In this document: positions 25,420 to 33,890 of the stretch, piece by piece
Position numbering within the stretch: position 1 is the stretch's first letter
Layout: each line of letters starts with the position of its first letter
Assembly: GCA_948436455.1 (NCBI GenBank)
Contig: CAOJIB010000003.1
Coordinates: 1-43,226, forward strand
DNA from: an uncultured Blautia sp.
GTDB taxonomy: Bacteria; Bacillota; Clostridia; Lachnospirales; Lachnospiraceae
DNA: 43,226 nt
Reading direction: 5' to 3'
Program-made: the position numbers and the translations under genes
The notes under the pieces: model-generated
Databases searched by the model: none
Seen by the model: only the letters and a program-made list of their open reading frames with translations
What the model was told of the DNA's origin: nothing

Positions 25420-26835
25420 ATGGGTGGAATTTTTGGAGTAGCATCGAAGTCCAATTGTGTTTTGGATCTGTTTTTTGGCATTGACTATCATTCGCATCTG
25501 GGTACCCGCAGAGGCGGCATGGCCGTTTACGGGGAAAAGGGCTTTGACCGTGCCATCCATAATATTGAGAATTCGCCGTTTCGGACGAAATTTGATCGGG
25601 ATGTGATGGAACTTTCGGGACATCTGGGAATCGGCTGTATTTCGGATAATGAGCCGCAGCCTTTGATGGTTCAGTCTCATTTGGGAAGCTTTGCAATCAC
25701 TACCGTAGGAAAGATTAACAATATGGAACAGCTTGTCGCCCGTGCCTTCAAAAACGGCAGCACCCATTTTCTGGAAATGAGCGGCGGCAATATAAATCCT
25801 ACGGAAATGGTAGCGGCCCTGATTAATCAGAAACAATCTTTAGCGGAGGGCATCGCCTACGCCCAGGAGCTGATCGAGGGTTCTATGACGCTTTTGCTTA
25901 TGACGGAAAAAGGGCTGTATGCGGCCAGGGACCGGATGGGGCGCACGCCGTTGATTCTGGGAAAGAAAAAGGACGCTGTCTGCGCATCCTTCGAAAGCTT
26001 TGCCTATATCAATTTGGGTTATGAGGATTATAAGGAATTAGGGCCGGGCGAGATTGTCTATATTACCCCGGAGGGAGCCGAGACGCTTCGGCCGCCCCGA
26101 GACGAAATGAAAATCTGTTCGTTTCTTTGGATCTATTACGGATATCCGCCGTCTACCTATGAAGGCGTTAACGTGGAAGAAATGCGGTACAAATGCGGCG
26201 CTATGCTGGCCAAAAGGGACATGGAGGAAGACGTGAAGCCGGACATGGTGGCGGGTGTGCCAGATTCGGGGACGCCCCATGCCATCGGTTATGCCAATTG
26301 CTCCGGGATCGCCTTTGCAAGGCCGTTTATCAAATATACGCCTACTTGGCCCAGATCCTTTATGCCGACCCACCAGAGCCAGCGGAATCTGATCGCCCGG
26401 ATGAAATTGATTCCGGTGCATAAGCTGATCAAAGATAAGAGCTTGCTTCTGATCGATGACTCCATCGTCCGGGGCACGCAGCTTCGGGAGACGACGGAGC
26501 TTTTGTATCAGAGCGGTGCGAAGGAAGTACACATCCGCCCGGCCTGTCCGCCGCTTCTGTACGGCTGCAAATATCTGAATTTTTCACGTTCCAAGTCGGA
26601 AATGGATCTGCTGACCAGACGGGTCATCCAGAAAAGAGAGGGCGGTATGGAGCCGGAAAAACTGCAGAAATATGCCGATCCAGACGCGACGTGCTATAAG
26701 GAAATGCTGGAGGATATGCGTAAGGAGCTGAATTTTACTTCCCTGCGCTTCCACCGGCTGGACGATATGATAAAGTCCATTGGGATTTCCCCCTGTAAGC
26801 TGTGTACGTATTGCTGGGACGGCAAAGAAAAGTAA
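25420..26835 (+). CDS. PurF-like amidophosphoribosyltransferase lacking the glutaminase cysteine
   Basis: This 471-aa protein has the two-domain layout of PurF: an N-terminal Ntn-type glutaminase fold (HSHLGTRRGGMAVYG, GHLGIGCISDNEPQP, AARDRMGRTPLILG) and a C-terminal phosphoribosyltransferase with an intact PRPP loop, LLLIDDSIVRGTQLRETTE. PurF begins MCGI, the Cys being the nucleophile after Met removal. Here the start is MGGIFGV, with Gly in that place. AAAGGAG lies well placed upstream of this ATG. Glutamine hydrolysis should therefore be lost. C-terminal CKLCTYC resembles an iron-sulfur ligand set. It may be a paralogue with a different role or ammonia dependence. The true purF is not in the window. 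Confidence 0.85.
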   Translation: MGGIFGVASKSNCVLDLFFGIDYHSHLGTRRGGMAVYGEKGFDRAIHNIENSPFRTKFDRDVMELSGHLGIGCISDNEPQPLMVQSHLGSFAITTVGKINNMEQLVARAFKNGSTHFLEMSGGNINPTEMVAALINQKQSLAEGIAYAQELIEGSMTLLLMTEKGLYAARDRMGRTPLILGKKKDAVCASFESFAYINLGYEDYKELGPGEIVYITPEGAETLRPPRDEMKICSFLWIYYGYPPSTYEGVNVEEMRYKCGAMLAKRDMEEDVKPDMVAGVPDSGTPHAIGYANCSGIAFARPFIKYTPTWPRSFMPTHQSQRNLIARMKLIPVHKLIKDKSLLLIDDSIVRGTQLRETTELLYQSGAKEVHIRPACPPLLYGCKYLNFSRSKSEMDLLTRRVIQKREGGMEPEKLQKYADPDATCYKEMLEDMRKELNFTSLRFHRLDDMIKSIGISPCKLCTYCWDGKEK

Positions 26836-26972
26836 AAAAGTCTGAAAACGGAATCCGGGTGCTAAAGACGTGCGACAACCTTTGAAATATCCGGATTAGA
26901 ACAGGCAAATCCTGAGGATAAGGGGAGGAAGAATATTCGAGAGAGAAGAATTGTGCGAAAGGAGAACGACAT

Positions 26973-28334
26973 ATGCCAGGATTTAAGATGAAGATTACAC
27001 CGGAAGTAGAACGCCTGACGGATATCTGCCGTCAGGAGGGAAAGATCGATTTGGAGTTTTACAGCAAATACGATGTGAAACGGGGCCTCCGCGATATGAA
27101 CGGCAAGGGTGTTCTTGCGGGTCTGACGAAAATTTCTAACGTACAGGCTGTAAAGATCATAGATGGAAAAGAGACGCCCTGCGAGGGAGCGCTCTATTAT
27201 CGGGGAATTAATATTAAGGATTTAACGGCCGGTTTTGTAAAAGATCATCGGTATGGTTTTGAGGAAACGGCATATCTTCTCCTGTTCGGAGAATTACCTA
27301 CCAAAGAGCAGCTGGAGGAATTTCAGACGATCTTGGCGACGCAGCGTTCGCTGCCTAGGAATTTTGTGCGGGACGTGATTATGAAAGCGCCCAGTAAGGA
27401 CATTATGAATGCGCTTTCTAGAAGCGTGCTGACGCTATATTGCTACGATACGAATCCAGACGATACGTCGTTGCCAAACGTACTGCGCCAGTGCCTGAAT
27501 TTAATTAGCATTTTCCCGATGCTTTCTGTATACGGCTATCAGGCGTATAATCACTATGTCAAGGGCAAGAGCCTCTATATTCATCATCCGGATGCAAAGC
27601 TGTCCACCGCGGAAAATATTTTGCGAATGCTTCGCCCGGACAAGAAATATACGGAATTGGAGGCGCAGCTTCTAGATCTGGCTTTGATTCTGCATATGGA
27701 GCATGGCGGCGGTAATAACTCCACGTTTACAACGCATGTGGTATCTTCCTCCGGGACGGATACATATTCGGCCATCGCGGCAGCGCTGGGTTCCTTAAAG
27801 GGTCCCAAGCACGGTGGTGCGAATATTAAAGTGGTCAAAATGTTCCACGACATGAAGAAGGAAATCAAGGACTATGCAGACGAGGAGGAGGTCGGCGATT
27901 ATCTGGTTCGGCTTTTGCATAAGGAGGCCTTCGACAAGGCGGGGCTGATCTATGGTATGGGTCATGCGATCTATTCTATTTCCGATCCCAGGGCGGAGGT
28001 ATTCAAAGGCTTTGTGGAAAAGCTGGCTAAAGCTAAGGGCCGGGACAAGGATTACCAGCTTTATTCCATGGTAGAAAAGCTGGCGCCGCAGGTGATCGCC
28101 AAGGAGCGCCGGATTTATAAGGGCGTCAGCGCAAACGTGGACTTCTACAGTGGCTTCGTATATAGTATGTTGGATTTGCCGCTGGAGCTGTATACGCCGA
28201 TGTTTGCCATCGCGCGTATTGTGGGCTGGAGCGCGCATCGTATGGAAGAGCTGATCAACACGGATAAGATTATCCGTCCGGCGTATGTAAACGTATTACC
28301 CGAGCGGCCCTACCGGCCTTTGGACGAACGATAA
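26973..28334 (+). CDS. gltA: Citrate synthase (citrate/2-methylcitrate synthase family)
   Basis: This enzyme condenses oxaloacetate and acetyl-CoA. In many Lachnospiraceae it serves glutamate synthesis in an incomplete cycle. The 453-aa protein is of the clostridial type, with an N-terminal extension of about 60 residues. Active-site motifs are visible: HMEHGGGNNSTFTTHVV (first His), GPKHGGANIKVVKM, YGMGHAIYSISDPRA (second His) and SANVDFYSGFVYSML (Asp). AAAGGAG precedes the ATG. It follows the PurF-like gene by 137 bp, with nothing recognisable between. A methylcitrate function is possible, but no prp genes are present. Confidence 0.94.
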   Translation: MPGFKMKITPEVERLTDICRQEGKIDLEFYSKYDVKRGLRDMNGKGVLAGLTKISNVQAVKIIDGKETPCEGALYYRGINIKDLTAGFVKDHRYGFEETAYLLLFGELPTKEQLEEFQTILATQRSLPRNFVRDVIMKAPSKDIMNALSRSVLTLYCYDTNPDDTSLPNVLRQCLNLISIFPMLSVYGYQAYNHYVKGKSLYIHHPDAKLSTAENILRMLRPDKKYTELEAQLLDLALILHMEHGGGNNSTFTTHVVSSSGTDTYSAIAAALGSLKGPKHGGANIKVVKMFHDMKKEIKDYADEEEVGDYLVRLLHKEAFDKAGLIYGMGHAIYSISDPRAEVFKGFVEKLAKAKGRDKDYQLYSMVEKLAPQVIAKERRIYKGVSANVDFYSGFVYSMLDLPLELYTPMFAIARIVGWSAHRMEELINTDKIIRPAYVNVLPERPYRPLDER

Positions 28335-28353
28335 ATAAGAAAAGCGGATCACT

Positions 28354-28468
28354 CCCGATACGTTTTGCAGTACACAGAAATCATGCCTTCCGGTATTGGC
28401 CGGAACGTATGATTTTTGTTATGCCATAGCATGCATATGTTTTTCTGTGCATTGCCAAGCGTATCGGG
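28354..28468. repeat. Nested imperfect inverted repeat between gltA and the patatin gene
   Basis: CCCGATACG (28354-28362) pairs with CGTATCGGG (28460-28468). Further in, CACAGAAA (28373-28380) pairs with TTTCTGTG (28442-28449). The two outer arms match over about 30 bp with a few mismatches, like terminal inverted repeats of a small element. The gltA terminator sits inside and shares bases with the left arm, so the two folds exclude each other. A possible TTGCCA-16-TATGAA promoter for the patatin gene overlaps the right arm. Confidence 0.65.
28378..28417 (+). terminator. Intrinsic terminator of gltA
   Basis: AAATCATGCCTTCCGG pairs with CCGGAACGTATGATTT (one mismatch, one G-U) around loop TATTGG, running into TTTTT. 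Confidence 0.8.
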
Positions 28469-28518
28469 AAATGTATGAATAACAGAGCGCAGCGCGCTCT
28501 GAAAAATCGGAGGTATGT

Positions 28519-29385
28519 ATGTATCAAAACAAAAGTAAGAATGCAGGACTTGTCCTGGAAGGAGGTTCCGTCCGCGGCGTTTTTACTGCCGGGGTACTGG
28601 ATTTTTTGATGGAAAAGGAGTGCTATCTGCCTTATGTAACGGGAGTTTCCGCCGGTTCCTGCAACGCGGTGGACTACGTTTCCAGGCAGCCGGGGCGCAC
28701 CAAGCACTGCATGATCCCGGAAGACAGGGAGGATCAGTATTTAAGTCTTCGGAAAGCCTTAAAAAACAAAAGCCTGTTCGATATGGATATGATTTTTGAT
28801 AAATATCCTAACGAGCGTATTCCCTTCGATTATGAGACGTATTTCCGTTCGAATCTGCAGTGTGAGATTGTTGTGACTAATTGCCTGACCGGCAAAGCAG
28901 AATATCTGAACGAACGGTCGAATAAGGAACGGCTGATGCAGATTTGTCGGGCGTCCTGCAGCGTACCGTTAGCTACGCCGATGGTGACGATTGATGGCAC
29001 GCCGTATCTGGACGGCGGGATCGCCGATTCCATCCCGATCCTGCGTTCCTTAAAAACCGGTCACAAGAAAAATGTTATCGTGCTGACCAGAAATAAAGGG
29101 TACCGGAAATCCCCGCTGAAGAAGAGCCGGCCGATCTATAAAAAAGCTTTCCAGCAATATCCCCAGCTCTATCGGACACTTTGCCGCCGGGCCGCCGTTT
29201 ACAATAAAACGCTGTCCTACGTGGAAAAGTGGGAGAGAGAGGGAAAGGTATTCGTCATTCGTCCGATCTTGCCGCAGATTTCCCGCACAGAGCGCAATAC
29301 GAAGGTGCTGGAAGCCTTTTACCAGCACGGTTACGACCTGATGCAGGAGAATTATGAGAAGATGCTGGAGTATTTGGACAGGTAA
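28519..29385 (+). CDS. Patatin-like phospholipase family protein
   Basis: This 288-aa predicted acyl hydrolase with a Ser-Asp dyad has the oxyanion loop EGGSVRGVFTAGVLDFL at residues about 14-30, the nucleophile elbow GVSAGS near residue 44 and the Asp motif DGGIADSIP near 173. The length and motif order match the bacterial YjjU-like group, which lacks extra domains. No signal peptide is present, so it acts in the cytoplasm or at the inner membrane face. GGAGG precedes the ATG. The DMT transporter follows 23 bp later, so they form an operon. The lipid substrate is unknown. Confidence 0.9.
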   Translation: MYQNKSKNAGLVLEGGSVRGVFTAGVLDFLMEKECYLPYVTGVSAGSCNAVDYVSRQPGRTKHCMIPEDREDQYLSLRKALKNKSLFDMDMIFDKYPNERIPFDYETYFRSNLQCEIVVTNCLTGKAEYLNERSNKERLMQICRASCSVPLATPMVTIDGTPYLDGGIADSIPILRSLKTGHKKNVIVLTRNKGYRKSPLKKSRPIYKKAFQQYPQLYRTLCRRAAVYNKTLSYVEKWEREGKVFVIRPILPQISRTERNTKVLEAFYQHGYDLMQENYEKMLEYLDR

Positions 29386-29408
29386 ATCGTTCGGAAGGAG
29401 TAAGAGCT

Positions 29409-30320
29409 TTGCAGGCAAAAGAGAAAAAGACGCAGCTTCTGGCGGGAATGGGGCTGCTTTTGACGACAGTTATCTGGGGATTTGCCTTTGTTATTGTGAA
29501 AAATTCCCTGGATTTTATCCCGCCGACTTATATGCTGGCGTTCCGTTTTACCGTAGGCGCGCTGCCGCTGGCGCTGATCTTCTATAAAAAGCTGTTGCGA
29601 CTTAATGGCGAAATCCTAAAAGAAGGGCTGCTTTTGGGGGTGTTTTTATTCCTTAGCTATCTGTTTCAGACGATCGGCTGCCGGTATACGACTGCCGGGA
29701 AGAACGCCTTTTTAACGACGGTGTACGTTGTGCTGGTGCCTTTTCTCTATTGGTTTTTAAGCAGGAAGCGGCCAGATATCTACTGCATGGCGGCGGCTTT
29801 TCTGGCGATCCTTGGCATCGGGCTTTTATCCCTGCAGGGCGATCTGACGATACAGATCGGCGACGTTTTGACGCTGATCTGCGGACTGGGCTTTGCGCTG
29901 CATATGGTTTGTATCGACCGCTTCGCCAAGCGCCACGACCCGATTGTGCTGACGATTTTGCAGCTGGCCACGGCGGCGCTTCTTGGGTGGATCCTGGCGC
30001 CGGTGCTGGACGGCGGCTTTCCTTCCGGTATTTTCCGTGGGGATATGGTTGGGGCGATGCTTTATCTAGGGCTCCTTAGTACGATGCTCGGCTTTTTGCT
30101 GCAAAATGTCTGCCAGAAATATACGACGCCCAATGCGGCTTCTTTGCTGCTCTCCCTGGAATCTGTTTTTGGAGCGTTGTTTTCCGTTTGGTTTCTGGGG
30201 GAGCGGTTCAGCGTTCGGATGCTGGCGGGCTGCGTCTGTATTTTTGTAGCGATCGTTATGGCGGAAACGAAATTTTCTTTTCTGCCCTGGAAGAAGAAGG
30301 AGGCCGTAAAAGATGTGTAA
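29409..30320 (+). CDS. DMT/EamA-family transporter
   Basis: This 303-aa membrane protein has ten predicted transmembrane helices arranged as two EamA repeats (first repeat GMGLLLTTVIWGFAFVIVK onward, second from about residue 150). EamA proteins export or import small metabolites; the substrate cannot be read from sequence. Translation starts at a TTG, with GGAAGGAG 7 bases upstream; there is no ATG nearby with as good a site. The C-terminal KKKEAVKDV is basic. Its stop overlaps the start of yqeG by 8 bp, which indicates coupling. Confidence 0.88.
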   Translation: MQAKEKKTQLLAGMGLLLTTVIWGFAFVIVKNSLDFIPPTYMLAFRFTVGALPLALIFYKKLLRLNGEILKEGLLLGVFLFLSYLFQTIGCRYTTAGKNAFLTTVYVVLVPFLYWFLSRKRPDIYCMAAAFLAILGIGLLSLQGDLTIQIGDVLTLICGLGFALHMVCIDRFAKRHDPIVLTILQLATAALLGWILAPVLDGGFPSGIFRGDMVGAMLYLGLLSTMLGFLLQNVCQKYTTPNAASLLLSLESVFGALFSVWFLGERFSVRMLAGCVCIFVAIVMAETKFSFLPWKKKEAVKDV

Positions 30321-30813
30321 GCAGTTTTATCCGGACGAATGGGTGGACTCCGCCTATGAGATCGACTACCCGGCGTTGTATCATCAGGGATATCGGGGGC
30401 TGCTCTTTGATATTGACAATACGCTGGTTCCCCATGGCGCGCCGGCGGATGAGCGGGCGGTCGCTTTTTTTGAAAGCCTTAGGGAAATCGGCTTTCGAAG
30501 TTGCTTTTTATCCAATAATCAAAAGGAGCGGGTGGAGCCTTTTGGCCGGGCGGTGAAAGAGGTGTACATTGAGAACGCCCATAAGCCTTCCAGAAAAAGC
30601 TACCTAAAGGGCATGGAGCTTTTGGGAACGGACCGGACGAACACACTCTTTATCGGCGACCAGCTTTTCACAGATATTTACGGTGCAAAGCGCGCGGGGA
30701 TTTCCAATATCCTGGTAAAGCCCATCCATCCCAAAGAGGAAATACAGATCGTCCTGAAACGCTATCTGGAAAAGATCGTTCTGTATTTCTACAAAAAAGG
30801 AAAAAACAGTTGA
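30313..30813 (+). CDS. yqeG: YqeG-family HAD phosphatase (class IIIA)
   Basis: This 166-aa cytoplasmic HAD hydrolase has catalytic motif I LLFDIDNTLVPH near residue 30, motif II SCFLSNNQ near 62, a Lys in KPSRKSYLKG and motif IV GDQLFTDIYGAKRAG near 111. The length and N-terminus (PDEWVDSAYEIDY) are typical of YqeG, thought to be a phosphatase, with a PGP-type substrate shown in related families. It overlaps the DMT gene. The efp gene follows after 156 bp with its own promoter. The exact substrate is not known. Confidence 0.91.
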   Translation: MCKQFYPDEWVDSAYEIDYPALYHQGYRGLLFDIDNTLVPHGAPADERAVAFFESLREIGFRSCFLSNNQKERVEPFGRAVKEVYIENAHKPSRKSYLKGMELLGTDRTNTLFIGDQLFTDIYGAKRAGISNILVKPIHPKEEIQIVLKRYLEKIVLYFYKKGKNS

Positions 30814-30838
30814 AAAAAACCGACAGGTATTATAGAAT
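30810..30838 (+). promoter_or_regulatory. Possible promoter of efp
   Basis: TTGAAA (30810-30815) and TAGAAT (30833-30838) are 17 bp apart, overlapping the yqeG stop. Confidence 0.5.
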
Positions 30839-30847
30839 AATAACAGT

Positions 30848-30951
30848 ATGCAGCCGTCGCTGCTGCATGGAAAAAGAACAGTCATTGCCCGTACGAGCAC
30901 CGGCGTCCGTGCGGGGATCATACACAGAAACGCCGCGCCTGTACCAGGCGC
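30848..30951 (+). other. Hairpin-rich efp leader
   Basis: Three stems follow the putative promoter: ATGCAGC/GCTGCAT (30848-30868), CCCGTACG/CGTGCGGG (30888-30915, one G-U) and GCGCCTG/CAGGCGC (30935-30951). The last ends 5 bases before the AAGGAGG site, so it could affect translation. No known leader family is recognised. Confidence 0.55.
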
Positions 30952-30969
30952 AATGAAGGAGGAAATCAT

Positions 30970-31530
30970 ATGATATCAGCAGGAGATTTCAAGAACGGTA
31001 TCACATTGGAGATCGATGGGAATGTGGTTCAGATTGTGGAATTTCAGCATGTAAAGCCCGGCAAAGGAGCCGCTTTTGTCAGAACCAAATATAAAAACGT
31101 GATCACCGGCGCTGTTTTGGAGAAATCTTTCCGTCCTACGGAGAAATTCCCGCAGGCCCGCATCGAGCGTACCGACATGCAGTATCTGTATCAGGATGGG
31201 GATCTCTATTACTTCATGAATAATGAGACCTATGATCAGATCGGTATCCAATCAGACGTGGTAGGAAGCTCCATGAAGTTTGTCAAAGAAAACGAAGTAG
31301 TGAAGGTATGTTCTCACAATGGTTCCGTATACGCCATTGAGCCGCCGGTTTCCGTAGAACTTACGGTAACGGAGACGGAGCCCGGCTTTAAAGGAGACAC
31401 GGCGCAGGGCGCTACGAAGCCTGCGACGGTAGAGACCGGCGCGGTTGTTAATGTGCCGTTATTTATCGAGCAGGGCGAGCGGATCAAAATCGACACCAGA
31501 ACTGGAGAGTACACATCCCGCGCCAACTAA
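30970..31530 (+). CDS. efp: Elongation factor P
   Basis: EF-P rescues ribosomes stalled at polyproline. The 186-aa protein has the three-beta-barrel layout: a KOW-like domain I ([17 protein letters not shown]), the loop [12 protein letters not shown] whose middle Lys is the usual modification site, domain II ([14 protein letters not shown]) and domain III ending [10 protein letters not shown]. The signature [19 protein letters not shown] is present. AAGGAGG precedes the ATG. Modification enzymes (EpmA/B, YmfI) are not in the window. It is a single-gene unit with a strong terminator after it. Confidence 0.97.
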   Translation: MISAGDFKNGITLEIDGNVVQIVEFQHVKPGKGAAFVRTKYKNVITGAVLEKSFRPTEKFPQARIERTDMQYLYQDGDLYYFMNNETYDQIGIQSDVVGSSMKFVKENEVVKVCSHNGSVYAIEPPVSVELTVTETEPGFKGDTAQGATKPATVETGAVVNVPLFIEQGERIKIDTRTGEYTSRAN

Positions 31531-31577
31531 GAAAATGTCTTGTTATTGCTTTTGGCATGAATAAGAACAAGCTTGCT

Positions 31578-31616
31578 GATCCGGGAGGGCTTTCTCCCTC
31601 CCGATCTGTTTTTTAG
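31578..31616 (+). terminator. Intrinsic terminator of efp
   Basis: GATCCGGGAGGG pairs with CCCTCCCGATC (one bulge), loop CTTTCT, followed by a T-run at 31609-31614. Confidence 0.9.
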
Positions 31617-31756
31617 AAGCGTCATTTCATCGCCGGAGTCCCGGCTTTATTCCGTATATTTTTATTACATAGAGGGGAACTTTCATTAGAATATGAGCGG
31701 CCGCATAAAAAACGTGGCAAGGGCCATGGTTTTTTTGTGCTGCCCAAAATAAAAAG

Positions 31757-31793
31757 GGAACCGTAAAAATAGTAACGACAAAAAGGCGGTTCC
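31757..31793 (+). other. Hairpin abutting the DUF5688 gene's ribosome site
   Basis: GGAACCG (31757-31763) and CGGTTCC (31787-31793) pair perfectly around a 23-base A-rich loop. The stem ends immediately before the GGAAAGGA site of the next gene. Confidence 0.5.
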
Positions 31794-31808
31794 GGAAAGG
31801 ATACTCCT

Positions 31809-32411
31809 ATGAAAAAAGAAGATGTCATGTACCAGCTGCTGAATTACCGGAAGAACCGGGAGCTTTTGAAAAAGCTGCCGCACATCCGCTACCTGGATCT
31901 GGCGATTGTATTTTATTGCCAGGTGGAAAATTCCAAGGGGGAGAAATATTATGCGCTGCTGACAGAGGAAGGACGGGAACATTTTGGCTATGAAATAGAG
32001 GAATTGGAGGATTTGGCGGCGCAGAACACACCTCGGCGAATGCCGCAGGCGCTGTGTCCGTTGGAAAGTCTGATTGAAGATTTCCTACGCAGGAGAGGGG
32101 AGGAGGAAGCCCTGGGAAAAGGGATTGTGCCCATGTATGTGCTGACAAACGAAGCGAAGCTATTCGGAGCGGCGTGCCTGTTATATCCGGGCCTTCTTGC
32201 AAGCATCGCCCAAAAGCTGCGTGCGGACTTTTATATTCTTCCCAGCAGCATCCATGAGTGCATCCTGGTGCCGCTGGAGGGCGGCTACGGCAAAGAAGCC
32301 CTGCGTGCGCTGGTACGAGACGTAAATCGAAAAAGCGTTCCAAAAGAGGAACAGCTTTCCAATCGGATTTATCTATATCGGCAGGCCGAGGATCGGATTT
32401 TCTTTGTCTGA
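31809..32411 (+). CDS. DUF5688-like protein
   Basis: This 200-aa cytoplasmic protein is of unknown function. The C-terminal half carries the pattern I associate with DUF5688: PMYVLTNEAKLFGAACLLYPGLL followed by LRADFYILPSSIHECILVPLEGG. The N-terminal half includes YLDLAIVFYCQVENS. The protein is shorter than the DUF5688 proteins I recall, which usually have a longer N-terminal part, so it may be a reduced form. GGAAAGGA precedes the ATG. It lies alone between the efp terminator and the convergent alpha/beta hydrolase. Such genes are frequent in Lachnospiraceae, often in several copies. Confidence 0.7.
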   Translation: MKKEDVMYQLLNYRKNRELLKKLPHIRYLDLAIVFYCQVENSKGEKYYALLTEEGREHFGYEIEELEDLAAQNTPRRMPQALCPLESLIEDFLRRRGEEEALGKGIVPMYVLTNEAKLFGAACLLYPGLLASIAQKLRADFYILPSSIHECILVPLEGGYGKEALRALVRDVNRKSVPKEEQLSNRIYLYRQAEDRIFFV

Positions 32412-32425
32412 AAGGAGAAATACCT

Positions 32426-33121
32426 TTAGGAAACGGGGGCCATTTCCTGTAGAAAACTTTCCACCGCCTGGTTAAAAGCGTCGGGATTTTTTGCCGCGAT
32501 GAAATGATCGCCGGGGATCCATGCCAGTTGGGCGTTGGGTAACCTTTCGGCGATGCGCCGGGTGTGGCTCTCTTTGATCATATCCCTTGTGCCCGCGATG
32601 ACCAGCGCGGGCATAGCGGCTTTGCAAAGCTGGTCTTCCGGGATATTCGGGTCGTTGACCATCAGGCCCAGAAGCTCCCTATGCGTCCTGGCTTCCGTGC
32701 TTATGCCGGCGAAAAGTGATGCGATCCGGTAGCCGATCTCGATAGGAAGCTGAATCTGCCATTTGACGCCGCGGGCGTTTAAATTCGCCCCGTTTAAGAG
32801 CAAGCGGCGGACCTTTTGCGGATATTGTATGGCAAAAAGCAGGGCGATGTTGCCGCCGTCGGAAAAGCCGAGGATATCGGCCCTTTCGATTTCTTTCCAC
32901 GCCATAAAATCATAGAGATCCTGGACGAACTGCCGGATCGTAAAAGGCGCGCGGCCTCTGGGGGATTTCCCATGGCCGCGGGTGTCGATGGCCAGCACCC
33001 GGCGGGTCTTGGAAAAATAGTCGATCTGATGATGGAAATACGAGGCGTCTTCGCCGTTTCCATGGAGGAGCAGCAGGGGTTCGCCTTGTCCTTTTTCGAT
33101 AATGTGTAATTGAATATCCAT
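32426..33121 (-). CDS. Alpha/beta hydrolase
   Basis: This 231-aa cytoplasmic hydrolase has the oxyanion motif LLLHGNGEDASYF near residue 20, the nucleophile elbow GFSDGG near residue 87 (Gly-x-Ser-x-Gly), an Asp in AGTRDMIKESH and the catalytic His in IPGDHFIAAKNP. The length fits small esterase or lyase members of the fold. The gene begins 7 bp after ccdA, and its GAGGG site overlaps the ccdA stop, so the two are translated from one message. Its substrate is unknown. It converges with the DUF5688 gene. Confidence 0.9.
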   Translation of the reverse strand: MDIQLHIIEKGQGEPLLLLHGNGEDASYFHHQIDYFSKTRRVLAIDTRGHGKSPRGRAPFTIRQFVQDLYDFMAWKEIERADILGFSDGGNIALLFAIQYPQKVRRLLLNGANLNARGVKWQIQLPIEIGYRIASLFAGISTEARTHRELLGLMVNDPNIPEDQLCKAAMPALVIAGTRDMIKESHTRRIAERLPNAQLAWIPGDHFIAAKNPDAFNQAVESFLQEMAPVS

Positions 33122-33128
33122 AAGCCCT

Positions 33129-33827
33129 CTATAAAAAAATCATACACAGTCCCAATAGCAGGATCACCGCGCCTACGGCCAGGCGCAGCCGTTTTCCCCA
33201 GGCGGCGGAGAAGGGATTTTTCATCCAGTTTTCTAAAACACTGTAGCTGGTTCCCGCCAGCACAGTTAAGATACTGTGCCCCGCCGCGTAAAGAATCATC
33301 AGAAGGATTCCCCAGGCCATAGATCTTTCCGCCTGGGCGACCATGGCCAGCAGAGCGACCATGACTGGGGCAGCGCAGTGGGAGGCAAAGACGCCGCCTA
33401 AGGCGCCGGTAAGAAAAGCGCCCGTATAGCCTCGCCGGGTCGTCGTTTTCGGGCCGCATTCGTGGGTATGCCGCTCCGGCAGCAGATGGAGGACGCCCCA
33501 GACCTGCAGCGCCATCAGGATCATTAGAATGCCCATCAGGAAGCTCCACCATTCTCCCGCCTCATGCATCAGATGTCCTAGGGTGGAGGCTAGAGTTCCA
33601 AAGACGGCGAAAGTCAGAGCCATACCCGCCGCCATGGTCAGGGAAAGGCGGAAGGCTTTTTTACGATCCCTGGCGGAAGCGGCTTCCATATACGTAATTA
33701 CCATCGGAACCGCCGACAGGGAGCAGGGGGTCAGTGAAGTGATGATGCCTGCCACTAGGCTGAGAACCGGCGCGAACCAGGTGCTTTGCCGCATAAATTC
33801 AGCCAATATATTCAACCATGCCTCCAT
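33129..33827 (-). CDS. ccdA: CcdA/DsbD-type thiol-disulfide transport membrane protein
   Basis: This 232-aa protein has six predicted transmembrane helices and moves reducing equivalents from cytoplasmic thioredoxin across the membrane. The two redox cysteines lie in the expected places: SLTPCSLSAVPMV in the first helix and FASHCAAPVMVALL in the fourth. A His-rich loop (PERHTHECG) lies between. AGGAGG precedes the ATG. No thioredoxin-like or cytochrome c partner is adjacent. The partner in the operon is an alpha/beta hydrolase instead, so its recipient is not evident. Confidence 0.9.
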   Translation of the reverse strand: MEAWLNILAEFMRQSTWFAPVLSLVAGIITSLTPCSLSAVPMVITYMEAASARDRKKAFRLSLTMAAGMALTFAVFGTLASTLGHLMHEAGEWWSFLMGILMILMALQVWGVLHLLPERHTHECGPKTTTRRGYTGAFLTGALGGVFASHCAAPVMVALLAMVAQAERSMAWGILLMILYAAGHSILTVLAGTSYSVLENWMKNPFSAAWGKRLRLAVGAVILLLGLCMIFL

Positions 33828-33890
33828 AAAACCTCCTATTCTTTGTCAGGGGCCGTCTGCAAAGGATTTGTAAAACGGCCTAGAGGGTGT

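Noticed and set aside
32794..33552. 252-aa reverse-strand frame overlapping the hydrolase and ccdA
   Set aside because: It is a shifted frame of two real genes on the same strand; the composition is Arg/Pro/Ser-rich with no motif.
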